Shown here: piece after piece, positions 1 to 8,999 of the stretch
Numbering within the stretch: the first letter of the stretch is position 1
How the letters are laid out: every line of letters begins with the position of its first letter
NCBI RefSeq assembly: GCF_030123365.1
Contig: NZ_CP126107.1
Location: forward strand, 5,131,001 to 5,195,000
Source of the DNA: Neobacillus sp. SuZ13
GTDB taxonomy: Bacteria; Bacillota; Bacilli; Bacillales; Cytobacillaceae
Direction: 5' to 3'
DNA: 64,000 nt
Translations under genes and position numbers: made by a program
The notes under the pieces: generated by a model
Databases searched by the model: none
Told to the model about the DNA's origin: nothing
The model's input: the letters and a program-made list of their open reading frames with translations, nothing else

Positions 1-1028
1 CGATAATCATCGTAATCCCAGATATAGAATAAAATTGGTTTATTTGTTACTAGAAAATCAAAAAAGATACTCGAATAGTCAGTTACCAAGATGTCCACAA
101 TGCTTAATAACTCATTCGTGTCCACAAAATCCGGTATTAAGATATCTTTTATTTCGTCAAATTTCCTGGCCTGTTCATATAAAAATGGATGGACTTTGAT
201 ATATAAGTTATATTCTTCTCCCACTTGATTCCTCAAATAGGTCATCTCACTAATAATTTGAAACATATCATTTTTCGCCTTGGAAACATGGGTCCCTTTC
301 CAGGTGGGTGCATATAGAATCGTTTGTTTTGTTTTATCAATGGTTAACCCCAATTTAGTTAATAGAGATTTAAACACCTCTGAATCTGTATGATAGGTAA
401 GATCGATTCTTGGATAGCCTTCCTGAATAATTTCTCCGTTATAGACACCGTTCAATTTATAGCTATCAAGAAACATGTTTGTTGTATGATCATTGGGACT
501 TAATAGATAATCCGCACTTAGAAAATTCCTTACCACATTCTGGGAATGTGCTGGATTACCAGGGATATCAAATCCCATGCTTTTAAGGGGCGTTCCATGC
601 CAAGTATTAATATATACTTGGTCATTTTTAGGAATAAAAAAAGACTGAAAGGTTGAATTATTAATTAGGAACTTACTAGTAGCTAGACACTTGAGATATT
701 CCTTTGAATTACGTTTTACAAATTTTACATTTTTCAATCCTTTATAATCTGCAATTACCGTTTCTAACTCATTTGAACTATTTATAGACCAAATATGTTT
801 GAAATGCTTATATTCGGGGTGATGTAAGAGGTATTTAAAGATGGCATATGGACTATCTGTTATACTTTTTCCGTCTCTGCTCTCATAAAAAATAGTATCA
901 TCAATTACATTTAATTTTTCATAAAACCTTCTATATTGGAAATTTCTGCGATGATTTGCCTTTTTGAAATAATTATAGAGTGGTTCGACGATAAAATTTT
1001 TTCTTCTTTTTAAAACCTTTTTATTCAT
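1..1028 (-). CDS. CDP-glycerol glycerophosphotransferase (TagF-like), cut by the window edge
   Basis: This gene is open from its ATG at 1028 to the left edge, so only the first 342 codons are seen. The family transfers glycerol phosphate from CDP-glycerol onto a lipid-linked wall teichoic acid chain at the inner membrane face. Visible family motifs are FYESRDGKSITDSPYAIF near residue 48, NTWHGTPLKSMGFDIPGNP near 140, ILYAPTWKGTHVSKAKND near 235 and ILVTDYSSIFFDFLV near 320. It closely parallels the N-terminal 340 residues of the next gene (1207-4557), so the two are tandem paralogues. AAGGGAG lies 12 bases before the ATG. Whether it also carries a C-terminal glycosyltransferase cannot be seen. 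It is absent from a six-frame list only because it runs off the edge. Confidence 0.9.
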   Translation of the reverse strand, partial: MNKKVLKRRKNFIVEPLYNYFKKANHRRNFQYRRFYEKLNVIDDTIFYESRDGKSITDSPYAIFKYLLHHPEYKHFKHIWSINSSNELETVIADYKGLKNVKFVKRNSKEYLKCLATSKFLINNSTFQSFFIPKNDQVYINTWHGTPLKSMGFDIPGNPAHSQNVVRNFLSADYLLSPNDHTTNMFLDSYKLNGVYNGEIIQEGYPRIDLTYHTDSEVFKSLLTKLGLTIDKTKQTILYAPTWKGTHVSKAKNDMFQIISEMTYLRNQVGEEYNLYIKVHPFLYEQARKFDEIKDILIPDFVDTNELLSIVDILVTDYSSIFFDFLVTNKPILFYIWDYDDY

Positions 1029-1141
1029 GAAAATCTACAGCTCCCTTACCAGTTCACTTTCTTATAATTTTTTATTAGTTATTCTTACCATCTTTGATGC
1101 TTTATATGTACGGAGCTGACAATCTACTTTTTCTAAACAAC

Positions 1142-1192
1142 AAATAAGCAAATCGATGAACAAGTTTCCTTGTCATCAATTTGCTTGTTAAA
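1142..1192 (-). terminator. Hairpin terminator between the tandem TagF-like genes
   Basis: An imperfect stem of about 18 bp (AAGCAAATCGATGAACAAG pairing with CTTGTCATCAATTTGCTT) surrounds a short loop. It sits immediately downstream of the stop codon of the 1207-4557 gene on the minus strand. The T-tract is weak, so termination is likely but not certain. It implies that the two tandem genes are at least partly separate transcripts. Confidence 0.5.
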
Positions 1193-1206
1193 ACTGCCTA
1201 TCATTC

Positions 1207-4200
1207 TTACTGTAATACCTTATAAAATGTATCCATTGCTTTTTGATTATATTCTTCGGGCCGGAAATCGTCAGGTGTATGTTCAAGTTCATTTTTCGCC
1301 AATTGATTGAGTCCTATTTCTAGCCCCTCAACGCTATTATCTACTAATAAGCCATATCTTCCATTTTCCAATACAGTTTGATTCGCAATGATATCAGTGG
1401 CTAAAATCTTCATGCCAAGAGTCATCGCTTCCAATAACACCATCGGCTGACCCTCATAGTGCGAGGAAAGCACAAAGCAATCGCATTTTTTCATAACTTT
1501 AAACGGATTTTCAACCTGTCCAACTAGGAATACCGACTTTTCCATTTTAAGTTCGCCAATTAAGTTCTCTAAATCCTTCCGGAGGAGTCCCTCCCCTAAA
1601 ATGTAAAGTTTAGAATTCGGGAACCCTTGATGAAACCTTGCAAAGGCTTTAATTAAATGATCTTGTCCTTTTTCAGGTGATAATCGACCCATATTTATGA
1701 AATTGTAGTTTTCCTTCACCGGCTCGGGAATGGCTGATTCTTCACTGACAATCTCTGCACCTTCGATAATAGAGAAAGCACGTTCATCCAGCCAGCCTAG
1801 TTGTTTTCCATTGTGATAAAAGAAATAAAATGTCCCGGCTCGAGTTTTATTACTTTTTGTCACAATCACCTTTGAATCTTGTAATTCACTTGCATCCATT
1901 ATTTTTTGGCAGCCAATGTTTGGGTATGGTTTCGTCCAAACGACATAATCATTGGGGTGATCAATAACAGCTAGTTCGTATAGGTTATGTTCTTCCAGCG
2001 TGCGATTGTCCAGTGACTGGATAAAACTTTTATACTTTTGATTATTCACCCTTTTAAAGGCTGAATATTTTACGTTATGCTTGGTGTCTGTATCATACCT
2101 AATTACTAATGCCGAAGAATCGATCCAGCCAATGAGGGTGCCATTGATTGAAAATCGGCTATAGATCCCGTGCTGCGTTCTAGCTTCACAATCGACGTCC
2201 ACTAAAATCCCTTTATAATCCTTACTTGATGATATTTTTTGAATACCTTCTGTTTTATAGGGTTGATTCCAGATATCATTGCCAGACACATTCTGTAGAA
2301 CAGCAGAATTTTTAACCTTTTTTTCGTATAGGATGCTGTCTGGAAGCAATTCTACACAAGCTTGATCAATCCAGCCGATGATCCGTTCTTCCAAACTAAT
2401 CTTAAAAGATACACTTGTGTTGGTTTGAGCTTCCTGTAAAATAGTAACCTCTTTCTTTAACAATCTATCAGCCAGCGCTGTTTTTTTCGCCCCTTCCAAA
2501 CCTACTGGCCGATTCCAGATAAAATAATCTTGTGTTTGATTAATAAATGCTCGGGCTTTGAAAGGGATGTTGCTAATCAGTCCTCCTGCTTGTGAATGGT
2601 CTTTTGAGTGCTCATCGGACTGATCCGCTGCCCCCTCATTGCTTAATGTTAAGATTTTTTCGGTATTAATGGAGTTCATCACGTAATCAAATTTCGATTC
2701 AGCTGCATAGGCCGACAAGTTCTTTTTATTCAGTTCCATGGTCCCAACCGATACGCTGACTAGTTTATCAAAGCGATGATAGACGGAAAAAAGTCCTCGT
2801 AAGTTAATCCGGTGTGGTTTCCTGCCATTAATGGTTCGTTCACTATCTGACAGCAGATCATTGTGCATATAACAGATTTTTTTCTTCGCATCGACAGCAA
2901 GGAGATATTTTGCCCAATATAAACTGTACCCGCTAAAATCGATGACATAATCAAAATGTGACTTTCCAAAAAGTCGTTTTACTTCGCGAAGATAGCCGTC
3001 TTCGGGATAAAGTCTTTTTGTGACATTGCTATGCGCCCCGCGATTATGCACGAATTTATCACGATAAACTTCATCAATACTAAAGACAGCCAGTCCATTT
3101 CGGAAAAGGAATCTCGCTTGTTTATCTACCTTCGCCATATTATGAAGTGTCTCTCTTGAAGTAGGTGTTTTCATAAAAATACTCACATCATACTTCGTAA
3201 AATCAATGTTATCCATCAGATTAATGAAAGAAGAGGTAATCCCATTGTTCATCATCCCGCCTGGATAAATAAGGATTTTCTTTTTGCCGGTGTCGCAATT
3301 TTTGATTACATTTAACGGAGCCTTTTTTCCCTTAAAAATGTATTCAGCGATTCGCTCTGTTACATTCCCATCATCGTAATGGGCAAATCTATGTTTTGTT
3401 ATAAGATATACTTCTTTATAATTATCGCGTACTTTTTCAATATTCTGTACAGCATCTGCCACTTCATTAATCGTAAACAATGCCGGACCTGGCAGCTCGT
3501 CATCTGATAAGTATCGTCCCCTTGTTTCCTTATAATCATCGTAATCCCAGACATAGAAAAGGATGGGATTATCCGTGACGAGAAAATCAAAGAAGATACT
3601 AGAATAATCGGTGATTAAGAGATCAATCACACTTAATAATTCATTCGTGTCGACAATGTCAGGGATTAAGACATCTTTAATCTCCGTAAATTTTCTAGCC
3701 TCTGCAAATAAAAATGGATGAACTTTGATTAATATGTTGTATTCTTTGCTGACCTGTTGTTTTAAATAGGTCATATCCGCAATAATTTGATACATATCAT
3801 TTTTTGCTTTTGAGACATTGGTCCCTTTCCAGGTAGGTGCATACAAAATTGTTTTTTTGGTCCGATCAATTTTCAACCCAATTTTGGCTAAGTAGTCGAA
3901 AAATGGATTTGCTTCCGTATGGAAAGTAAGGTCCATCCTGGGATAGCCTTCTTCAATAATTTCGCCATTATAAATCCCTTTTAGCTTATAACTGTCAAGG
4001 AACATGTTGGTTGTATGTTCATTCGGGCTAATTAAATAGTCGGCACTAAGAAAATTGCGGACAACATTTTGGGAAACGGATGGGTTTCCTGGGATATCAA
4101 ACCCCATACTTTTCAGGGGAGTTCCATGCCAGGTATTGATATAAATTTGCTCATGTTTGCGGATAAAAAAAGATTGAAAGGTAGAATTATTGATTAAGTA

Positions 4201-4557
4201 TTTACTAGATGCGAGTGCTTTGAGGTATGCTTTGGAGTTTCGTTTGACGAATGTTACATTATCTAGGCGTTGATATGCAGAAATGATAGTTTCTAAATCT
4301 TCAAAGTTGCTAATTGACCAAATATGATTATAATCCTTATATTCAGGATTATGCAGTAAGTATTTAAAAATAGCATAGGGGCTATCTGTTAAACTTTTTC
4401 CATCGCGGCTTTCATATAAAATGGTTTTGTCGTTTACAGTACATCTTTCATAGTACTGTGTATATTGATAATTGATGCGGTATTTTGACTTGGCAAAATA
4501 ATGATAAATCGGATTAATGATAAATTTGATTTTTCTTTTCAACACTTTCAGATTCAT
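1207..4557 (-). CDS. TagF-like glycerophosphotransferase fused to a GT-B glycosyltransferase with three inserted GW modules
   Basis: This is a 1116-residue multidomain polymer synthase. Residues about 35-410 are a CDP-glycerol glycerophosphotransferase (HGTPLKSMGFD near 147, YAPTWKGTN near 236, TDYSSIFFDFL near 317). From about 422 (ILIYPGGMMNNGITSSF) a GT-B/GT4 N-terminal half begins. Three GW-like modules follow (about 675-735, 760-820 and 868-925), each opening with an IWN/VWT-type motif and closing with GWID or GWLD. The C-terminal nucleotide-sugar half follows at about 956 (NMGRLSPEKGQ, then HYEGQPMVLLEAM). GW modules are known as teichoic-acid-binding elements of surface proteins, so finding them inside a cytoplasmic enzyme is odd. 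The likely job is extending and glycosylating a glycerol-phosphate polymer. The start at 4557 follows AGGGGGC; a longer frame to 4671 has no ribosome site. Confidence 0.88.
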   Translation of the reverse strand: MNLKVLKRKIKFIINPIYHYFAKSKYRINYQYTQYYERCTVNDKTILYESRDGKSLTDSPYAIFKYLLHNPEYKDYNHIWSISNFEDLETIISAYQRLDNVTFVKRNSKAYLKALASSKYLINNSTFQSFFIRKHEQIYINTWHGTPLKSMGFDIPGNPSVSQNVVRNFLSADYLISPNEHTTNMFLDSYKLKGIYNGEIIEEGYPRMDLTFHTEANPFFDYLAKIGLKIDRTKKTILYAPTWKGTNVSKAKNDMYQIIADMTYLKQQVSKEYNILIKVHPFLFAEARKFTEIKDVLIPDIVDTNELLSVIDLLITDYSSIFFDFLVTDNPILFYVWDYDDYKETRGRYLSDDELPGPALFTINEVADAVQNIEKVRDNYKEVYLITKHRFAHYDDGNVTERIAEYIFKGKKAPLNVIKNCDTGKKKILIYPGGMMNNGITSSFINLMDNIDFTKYDVSIFMKTPTSRETLHNMAKVDKQARFLFRNGLAVFSIDEVYRDKFVHNRGAHSNVTKRLYPEDGYLREVKRLFGKSHFDYVIDFSGYSLYWAKYLLAVDAKKKICYMHNDLLSDSERTINGRKPHRINLRGLFSVYHRFDKLVSVSVGTMELNKKNLSAYAAESKFDYVMNSINTEKILTLSNEGAADQSDEHSKDHSQAGGLISNIPFKARAFINQTQDYFIWNRPVGLEGAKKTALADRLLKKEVTILQEAQTNTSVSFKISLEERIIGWIDQACVELLPDSILYEKKVKNSAVLQNVSGNDIWNQPYKTEGIQKISSSKDYKGILVDVDCEARTQHGIYSRFSINGTLIGWIDSSALVIRYDTDTKHNVKYSAFKRVNNQKYKSFIQSLDNRTLEEHNLYELAVIDHPNDYVVWTKPYPNIGCQKIMDASELQDSKVIVTKSNKTRAGTFYFFYHNGKQLGWLDERAFSIIEGAEIVSEESAIPEPVKENYNFINMGRLSPEKGQDHLIKAFARFHQGFPNSKLYILGEGLLRKDLENLIGELKMEKSVFLVGQVENPFKVMKKCDCFVLSSHYEGQPMVLLEAMTLGMKILATDIIANQTVLENGRYGLLVDNSVEGLEIGLNQLAKNELEHTPDDFRPEEYNQKAMDTFYKVLQ

Positions 4558-4614
4558 GGAACAGCCCCCTATCCGACGAAACGTTGATGAAAAAATACAT
4601 ATATTTTCCAAAAA

Positions 4615-4620
4615 ATTATA
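4615..4620 (-). promoter_or_regulatory. Candidate -10 box for the 1207-4557 gene
   Basis: A perfect TATAAT on the minus strand lies about 58 bases upstream of the ATG at 4557. The hexamer 17 bases upstream (TAGTTT) is a poor -35, so this is only a plausible sigma-A promoter. Confidence 0.35.
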
Positions 4621-4709
4621 GCATATTTTAAGATGACAAACTATACCTTGAGGATACCATGTATCCAGCATTGGTTTGTATTTTTGTCGAATTCTGTTGG
4701 CCTAGGACA

Positions 4710-4738
4710 TTGTACTAACCCAGCCACTTTACTATAAT
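4710..4738 (+). promoter_or_regulatory. Sigma-A promoter of the GT2 gene
   Basis: TTGTAC at 4710-4715 and TATAAT at 4733-4738 are separated by exactly 17 bases. The -10 box overlaps the first possible ATG of the downstream frame (4737). Transcription would start a few bases beyond, so translation must begin at the internal ATG at 4782. Confidence 0.65.
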
Positions 4739-4781
4739 GGATACAAGACCAATCACAAATACAGTTAGGGGCAGTTACAAC

Positions 4782-6119
4782 ATGCTTTTTTCGATGATCA
4801 TTCCTGTCTATAATGCAGAAAAATATTTACCTGAAGCGATTGAAAGCCTTATTAATCAAACAGTGGACTTTAAACAAAATGTCGAAATTATTTTGGTTGA
4901 TGACGGTAGTACCGATCAATCAAAGGATATATGTCAAACCTACGTCAGCCAGTATCCTAACAATATTACATATGTCTACCGCGAAAATGCCGGCCCAGGC
5001 AGCGCAAGGAATACTGGTCTCAATCATGTTTCAGCGCATTCAGATTACGTTGGCTTCCTAGATGCCGATGATCTTCTGTCCGAGGATTCACTTGAAAAAG
5101 TGGGCACTTTTTTTTCTCAGCATGAGGATGTTCAACTAGCAGTAATTCCCCTCTACCATTTTGAACGAATCGATACCCCGCACCGATTGAACTATCGCTT
5201 TGAGCAAGGGGACCGGGTGATTAATATTCTTGAGGAGTATACGGGGATTCATTTTCATATTGGCGGATGCTTTTTTAAAGCGAAACATTTCCTTGCTAAT
5301 CCTGATTTGAGATTTCAAACCGATATCAAATTTTGGGAGGATGCCCTCTTTATCAATACCTTTTTACTTGAACACAAGCAATACGGGGTAGTCTCAGAAG
5401 CAAAATATCATTACCGCCGACGTGTCGATGAGGATTCACTCGTTAGTAACGCTTGGTATCAAAAATCAAGATACACGGAAATGATTAGACGCTGCTATTT
5501 AACACTGATTAACGAATCAAGGAGTCACTATAACGAGATCCTTCCATATGTGCAGTTTTTAATCACGTATCATATCCGGTTGTACCTGTTTCCTAAAAAC
5601 AACCCTATTATCTATGAAGTATTATCCAAAGAAGAACAAGAGGAGTTTTTTGAGGAATTTGTGAAGTTAATTCAACTGTTTGATCAGAAATACATCAAGG
5701 AACAGGACATGCCCTTTTATTATAAAACCTATTTGTTAAACCTAAGTGAAAATGGCTGGCCGTACAAAGAAAATATAACTCCCAAGAAGATTGAAAAACA
5801 AAAGGTTGTAATAACTGAATGTCATCACCGTGCTTTAAAGTGGACAATAAAAGGTCACTTCATGAATAAAGTCTATTTTATGAAGGAAAATGATCGGCTG
5901 TTTATCCAGGCGAAAGACAAGATCACGTATTTGCCAAAAGCCGAACTTCCAGGAAAACTGCGGATTATCTGGGGAACCGTCGTCCGAAACTACGAGCATG
6001 CTGGTTTTGAAACGAGTCTACCCTTCTATCGGAATAAATTACAATTCGGCCTAGAAACCGAATCCGGCAGAAAATACATGTTAAACAAAGTAAACTTGAA
6101 AGAATTAGAGCTGGATTAA
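4782..6119 (+). CDS. GT2-family glycosyltransferase of the teichoic acid locus
   Basis: This 445-residue protein starts with a GT-A fold: MLFSMIIPVYNAEKYL, then LVDDGSTDQSKD, AGPGSARNTG and the metal-binding DADD in FLDADDLL. It should transfer a sugar, or act as a polymerase head, from a nucleotide-activated donor on the cytoplasmic side. The GT2 part covers about 230 residues; the remaining 200 look like an accessory helical and beta region also seen behind the GT2 heads of neighbouring TagF fusions, but no TagF domain follows. The ATG at 4782 is preceded by AGGGG 10 bases upstream and lies downstream of a good promoter; the in-frame ATG at 4737 overlaps that promoter's -10 box and is rejected. 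It is divergent from the 1207-4557 gene. The acceptor is unknown. Confidence 0.85.
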   Translation: MLFSMIIPVYNAEKYLPEAIESLINQTVDFKQNVEIILVDDGSTDQSKDICQTYVSQYPNNITYVYRENAGPGSARNTGLNHVSAHSDYVGFLDADDLLSEDSLEKVGTFFSQHEDVQLAVIPLYHFERIDTPHRLNYRFEQGDRVINILEEYTGIHFHIGGCFFKAKHFLANPDLRFQTDIKFWEDALFINTFLLEHKQYGVVSEAKYHYRRRVDEDSLVSNAWYQKSRYTEMIRRCYLTLINESRSHYNEILPYVQFLITYHIRLYLFPKNNPIIYEVLSKEEQEEFFEEFVKLIQLFDQKYIKEQDMPFYYKTYLLNLSENGWPYKENITPKKIEKQKVVITECHHRALKWTIKGHFMNKVYFMKENDRLFIQAKDKITYLPKAELPGKLRIIWGTVVRNYEHAGFETSLPFYRNKLQFGLETESGRKYMLNKVNLKELELD

Positions 6120-6122
6120 AAC

Positions 6123-6160
6123 AAAAGGGGTCGATCCAATTATTGGATCAACCCCTTTTT
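6123..6160. terminator. Bidirectional terminator between convergent genes
   Basis: A stem of about 17 bp (AAAAGGGGTCGATCCAAT against ATTGGATCAACCCCTTTT) has A- and T-rich flanks on both sides. It lies between the convergent genes ending at 6119 and 6163 and can serve both. Confidence 0.85.
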
Positions 6161-6162
6161 CA

Positions 6163-8679
6163 TTATTGATAAACAGGAATATCGTATAGCAGCGTAAATT
6201 GTGTTAGCGTACTTAACATCTGTGACATTCTCGTCGTTTGTTTAACAGCCCAGCCAATATCAGTTGCATATTGATGGGATGCATAACCATAGGTATCCAT
6301 CGCTTCTGGATTCCAGCGCATTTTATAGAGCGTGTCTTGTCCTGCATGAATATACTTTTCAGCAGCAAACTTGGCACCGCCAATGATCGCTTTCTCGACA
6401 GTTGTCCAGCCTTGTTCATAGGCAAACTTGGCACCATAGTAATCAGGGTTGCTATCATAGGCACCCACGCCATAGACATTATAGACCGTTACACCATTCA
6501 CTTTTATACCAGTGGCGAGCTTGCTTTTACCATTACCAGTTTCCAAGAGAGAATGACTAATAAGGTAGATTTCATTAATATGGTAAGTGTTGGCTGCTTT
6601 AATATAGGAACTTCCCTTACCAGCTAAAACCCCTTTACCATAAAGAATCCGGTTGTTCAACTCGGTTGCATTTGTCCCTGCCGGATGCGACAAGATTAAG
6701 AATTGCAAATACGTATCCGAATTGGATTGGAAGTTTAGAGGGTCCAGATAATATTCGACTTGTTCGGATGTAGCGGACAACCACTCTGCATCTTTATCGG
6801 TTACTGGCGAAGCATTTTTTTGCATATTTACCGCTTGATCTAAAGTCAAATCATAGACCGTTTTTCGTTGTTCACCAATATCTGACTTTTTAATATAGCA
6901 AATCACAACTTTTCCATTTACCGTGGCATAGGATTTATACCAATTTTCACTATAGTTATAAAATTTTAAAATCATATTCTGCGGATAATCTCTTAGAATC
7001 TTCGAATCTCTCGAAGGCAATGAATAAACATGAGTAGATGATCTTAATGTCAGACCTTGTAAAGTAGTATTCGAGAAGTTAGCTTGCTCAAGATCGTCCT
7101 TATGAATATAAACCGTCTGAACTTTCCCATTCACCGTTACATACGACTTTTTCCAATGAGCAGAATACGAATAATATTTCAAAATGGTTCCTGGTTTATA
7201 GCTTTTCAATACTTTCGCACCCCTTGTTGGAGAAGCGTACATCATGGTCGGATTTTTTAAAGCAATTCCTTCTTCTTTTTCCGACTTATCGACCAGTTGG
7301 TCCACTTGATCTTTTGCAAGATAGACAACTGTTGGAACCCCATTATAAGTCACAGTCGACTTATACCAATTGGATGAATAGGTATAATACAATAACCTTG
7401 CACCCGAAGGATAGACTTTTAAAACCTTTGAACCTTTTGATGGTGCTGAGTACATGTTTGTTGGATTTGCTACCGCAATCCCAGATTGTTTCACAGGATT
7501 AGTTGTTGGTTTTTCAATATCATCTTTATGAATATAAATTGTGCGAAGCTGACCATTCACAGATACTACTGATTTAAACCATTCAGAAGTATAAGTATAA
7601 AAAGATAAATAGGAATCTATGGCAAACGTTCGTAGCACTTGCGCATTTCTTGATGGTGAGCCATACATATTAGTCGGGTTCTTTGTGGTAAAACCTTGTT
7701 GTTTAACTGGATTAGAGATGACTTGCTCCACATCATCCTTGTTAATGTAGACGGCTTGTTGCACACCATTAACATTTACACTGGTTTTATACCAACCCGA
7801 TGTATAGGTATAATATTTAAGTAGTGAGCCTTCACTATAAATCTTTACTACTTTTGAACTTCTCATTGGTGAGGCGTACAAATTGGTTTCTGCCTTGATC
7901 GCAATTCCCTCTTGTTTTTCAGGATTGCTTTCAGCTTGTTCAATATCATCCTTATGGATATAAACGGTTTGATATTTACCATTGACATTCACACTCGTCC
8001 TAAACCATTGTGATGTATAAGAATAATAGAGTAAGAATGAACCCTGGCGATAGGATTTTACCGCATTAGACGTTTTTGTTGGTGAGGCGTATAAGTTGGT
8101 CGGATCCTTTAACGCAATCCCTTCATATTTTACCGGGGTGGATGTAACTAAATCAATCGCACTTTTTGGAATGTAACCTGATTGCTCGGCTCCATCGACA
8201 TTGACCGTAGTAACATACCAATCAGCTGAAAAATCATATACTTTTACTAAAGTACCTTCTGTATATGTCTGAAGGCTGGTTGAGTCCGTAGAAGTTTCGG
8301 CAAAGACATTAGTCACTGGCAGGATCGTTATCCCTGTAAGTTCGACCTCTACATTCGCAATTTTTTCCGCCGTCACATTGTCTTTTTCCACCATTGTGGT
8401 TTCTTTAACTTCTGTTACTTGATGCTTCTCTTCTGTTACTTGATCCTTCTCAACTGGAGCAGCTGTTGTTTCAGTTACAGATTCCTCTTCAACCGCAGCT
8501 TTTGTATCCTCCATTACTTGATTCTGGTTAATCGTAGCTGTAGTATCCTGATCTTTCTCGACAGCAGTTATTGCTGCCTCCGTCGGACTCCCCTCTGCAA
8601 ACGCAGGTAAAGGGCTCATTGTTGTGAACAATAAGCCTGCGATAGCGGCATGCCCAACAATTTTTCTAACCTTCTCCAT
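6163..8679 (-). CDS. Secreted multi-SH3 N-acetylglucosaminidase (autolysin)
   Basis: This is an 838-residue secreted wall hydrolase. Residues 1-28 are a signal peptide ending near AFA. Residues about 30-115 are a Thr/Glu/Val-rich low-complexity linker with repeated EKDQ and VTE words. Seven to eight SH3-like repeats of about 65 residues follow (about 115-610), with the recurring pattern GIALKDPTNLYASP, a hydrophobic YYSYT stretch, and VYIHKDDIEQ. A C-terminal glucosaminidase domain (about 630-838) carries the presumed catalytic Glu in SHSLLETGNGKS near 711, followed by YNVYGVGAYDSNP. It should cleave the GlcNAc-MurNAc bond in peptidoglycan, with the SH3 array anchoring it to the wall. A strong AGGGAGGT lies before the ATG. 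The SH3 repeat DNA is similar enough to allow copy-number change by recombination. Confidence 0.92.
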   Translation of the reverse strand: MEKVRKIVGHAAIAGLLFTTMSPLPAFAEGSPTEAAITAVEKDQDTTATINQNQVMEDTKAAVEEESVTETTAAPVEKDQVTEEKHQVTEVKETTMVEKDNVTAEKIANVEVELTGITILPVTNVFAETSTDSTSLQTYTEGTLVKVYDFSADWYVTTVNVDGAEQSGYIPKSAIDLVTSTPVKYEGIALKDPTNLYASPTKTSNAVKSYRQGSFLLYYSYTSQWFRTSVNVNGKYQTVYIHKDDIEQAESNPEKQEGIAIKAETNLYASPMRSSKVVKIYSEGSLLKYYTYTSGWYKTSVNVNGVQQAVYINKDDVEQVISNPVKQQGFTTKNPTNMYGSPSRNAQVLRTFAIDSYLSFYTYTSEWFKSVVSVNGQLRTIYIHKDDIEKPTTNPVKQSGIAVANPTNMYSAPSKGSKVLKVYPSGARLLYYTYSSNWYKSTVTYNGVPTVVYLAKDQVDQLVDKSEKEEGIALKNPTMMYASPTRGAKVLKSYKPGTILKYYSYSAHWKKSYVTVNGKVQTVYIHKDDLEQANFSNTTLQGLTLRSSTHVYSLPSRDSKILRDYPQNMILKFYNYSENWYKSYATVNGKVVICYIKKSDIGEQRKTVYDLTLDQAVNMQKNASPVTDKDAEWLSATSEQVEYYLDPLNFQSNSDTYLQFLILSHPAGTNATELNNRILYGKGVLAGKGSSYIKAANTYHINEIYLISHSLLETGNGKSKLATGIKVNGVTVYNVYGVGAYDSNPDYYGAKFAYEQGWTTVEKAIIGGAKFAAEKYIHAGQDTLYKMRWNPEAMDTYGYASHQYATDIGWAVKQTTRMSQMLSTLTQFTLLYDIPVYQ

Positions 8680-8856
8680 AATACCTCCCTAAAAGTGGTA
8701 AATAATTTTTTAAGAGACCAATTGACCCCTCAGTCCTCTACAAAGTTTGACCTTGAAATGAGAATCATCGTGTTCTCTATAAATCTAGCAAAATCCAAAT
8801 GTAAAACTTCAAGAACATATTTCAGTAGACGAACTATTTTCTATTGTAACAATATA

Positions 8857-8899
8857 GTTATAGAATTTTAATCTATTTTTACAAATTACGACAAATTAC
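8857..8899 (-). promoter_or_regulatory. Promoter with overlapping 9-bp direct repeat upstream of the glucosaminidase
   Basis: On the minus strand TTGTAA (8879-8884) and TATAAC (8857-8862) are 16 bases apart. A perfect direct repeat ACAAATTAC-G-ACAAATTAC (plus-strand reading, 8881-8899) overlaps the -35 region. It looks like a regulator site but does not match the WalR box spacing exactly. Confidence 0.35.
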
Positions 8900-8943
8900 T
8901 TATACCAAAAACGACATTTTATGGGACTTTTATCTCGCAACCA

Positions 8944-8984
8944 CAAAAAAAAGAACTATTCCCAAATTGGAAAATAGCTCTTTT
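8944..8984 (-). terminator. Terminator of the 9000-11702 gene
   Basis: On the minus strand a stem AAAGAGCTATT against AATAGTTCTTT is followed by a run of eight T. It begins about 15 bases after the stop codon at 9000. The 8680-8999 gap holds this terminator and the promoter region of the glucosaminidase gene; no other gene is seen in it. Confidence 0.85.
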
Positions 8985-8999
8985 GAATCTTGTCCTAGA

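Noticed and set aside
4737..4781. Upstream ATG of the GT2 gene
   Set aside because: It overlaps the -10 box of a good promoter and has no ribosome site.
6238..6627. Plus-strand frame of 129 codons
   Set aside because: Antisense to the glucosaminidase domain; no ribosome site or family likeness.
7080..8170. Periodic DNA that could be taken for an array
   Set aside because: Explained by SH3-like protein repeats in an intact gene.
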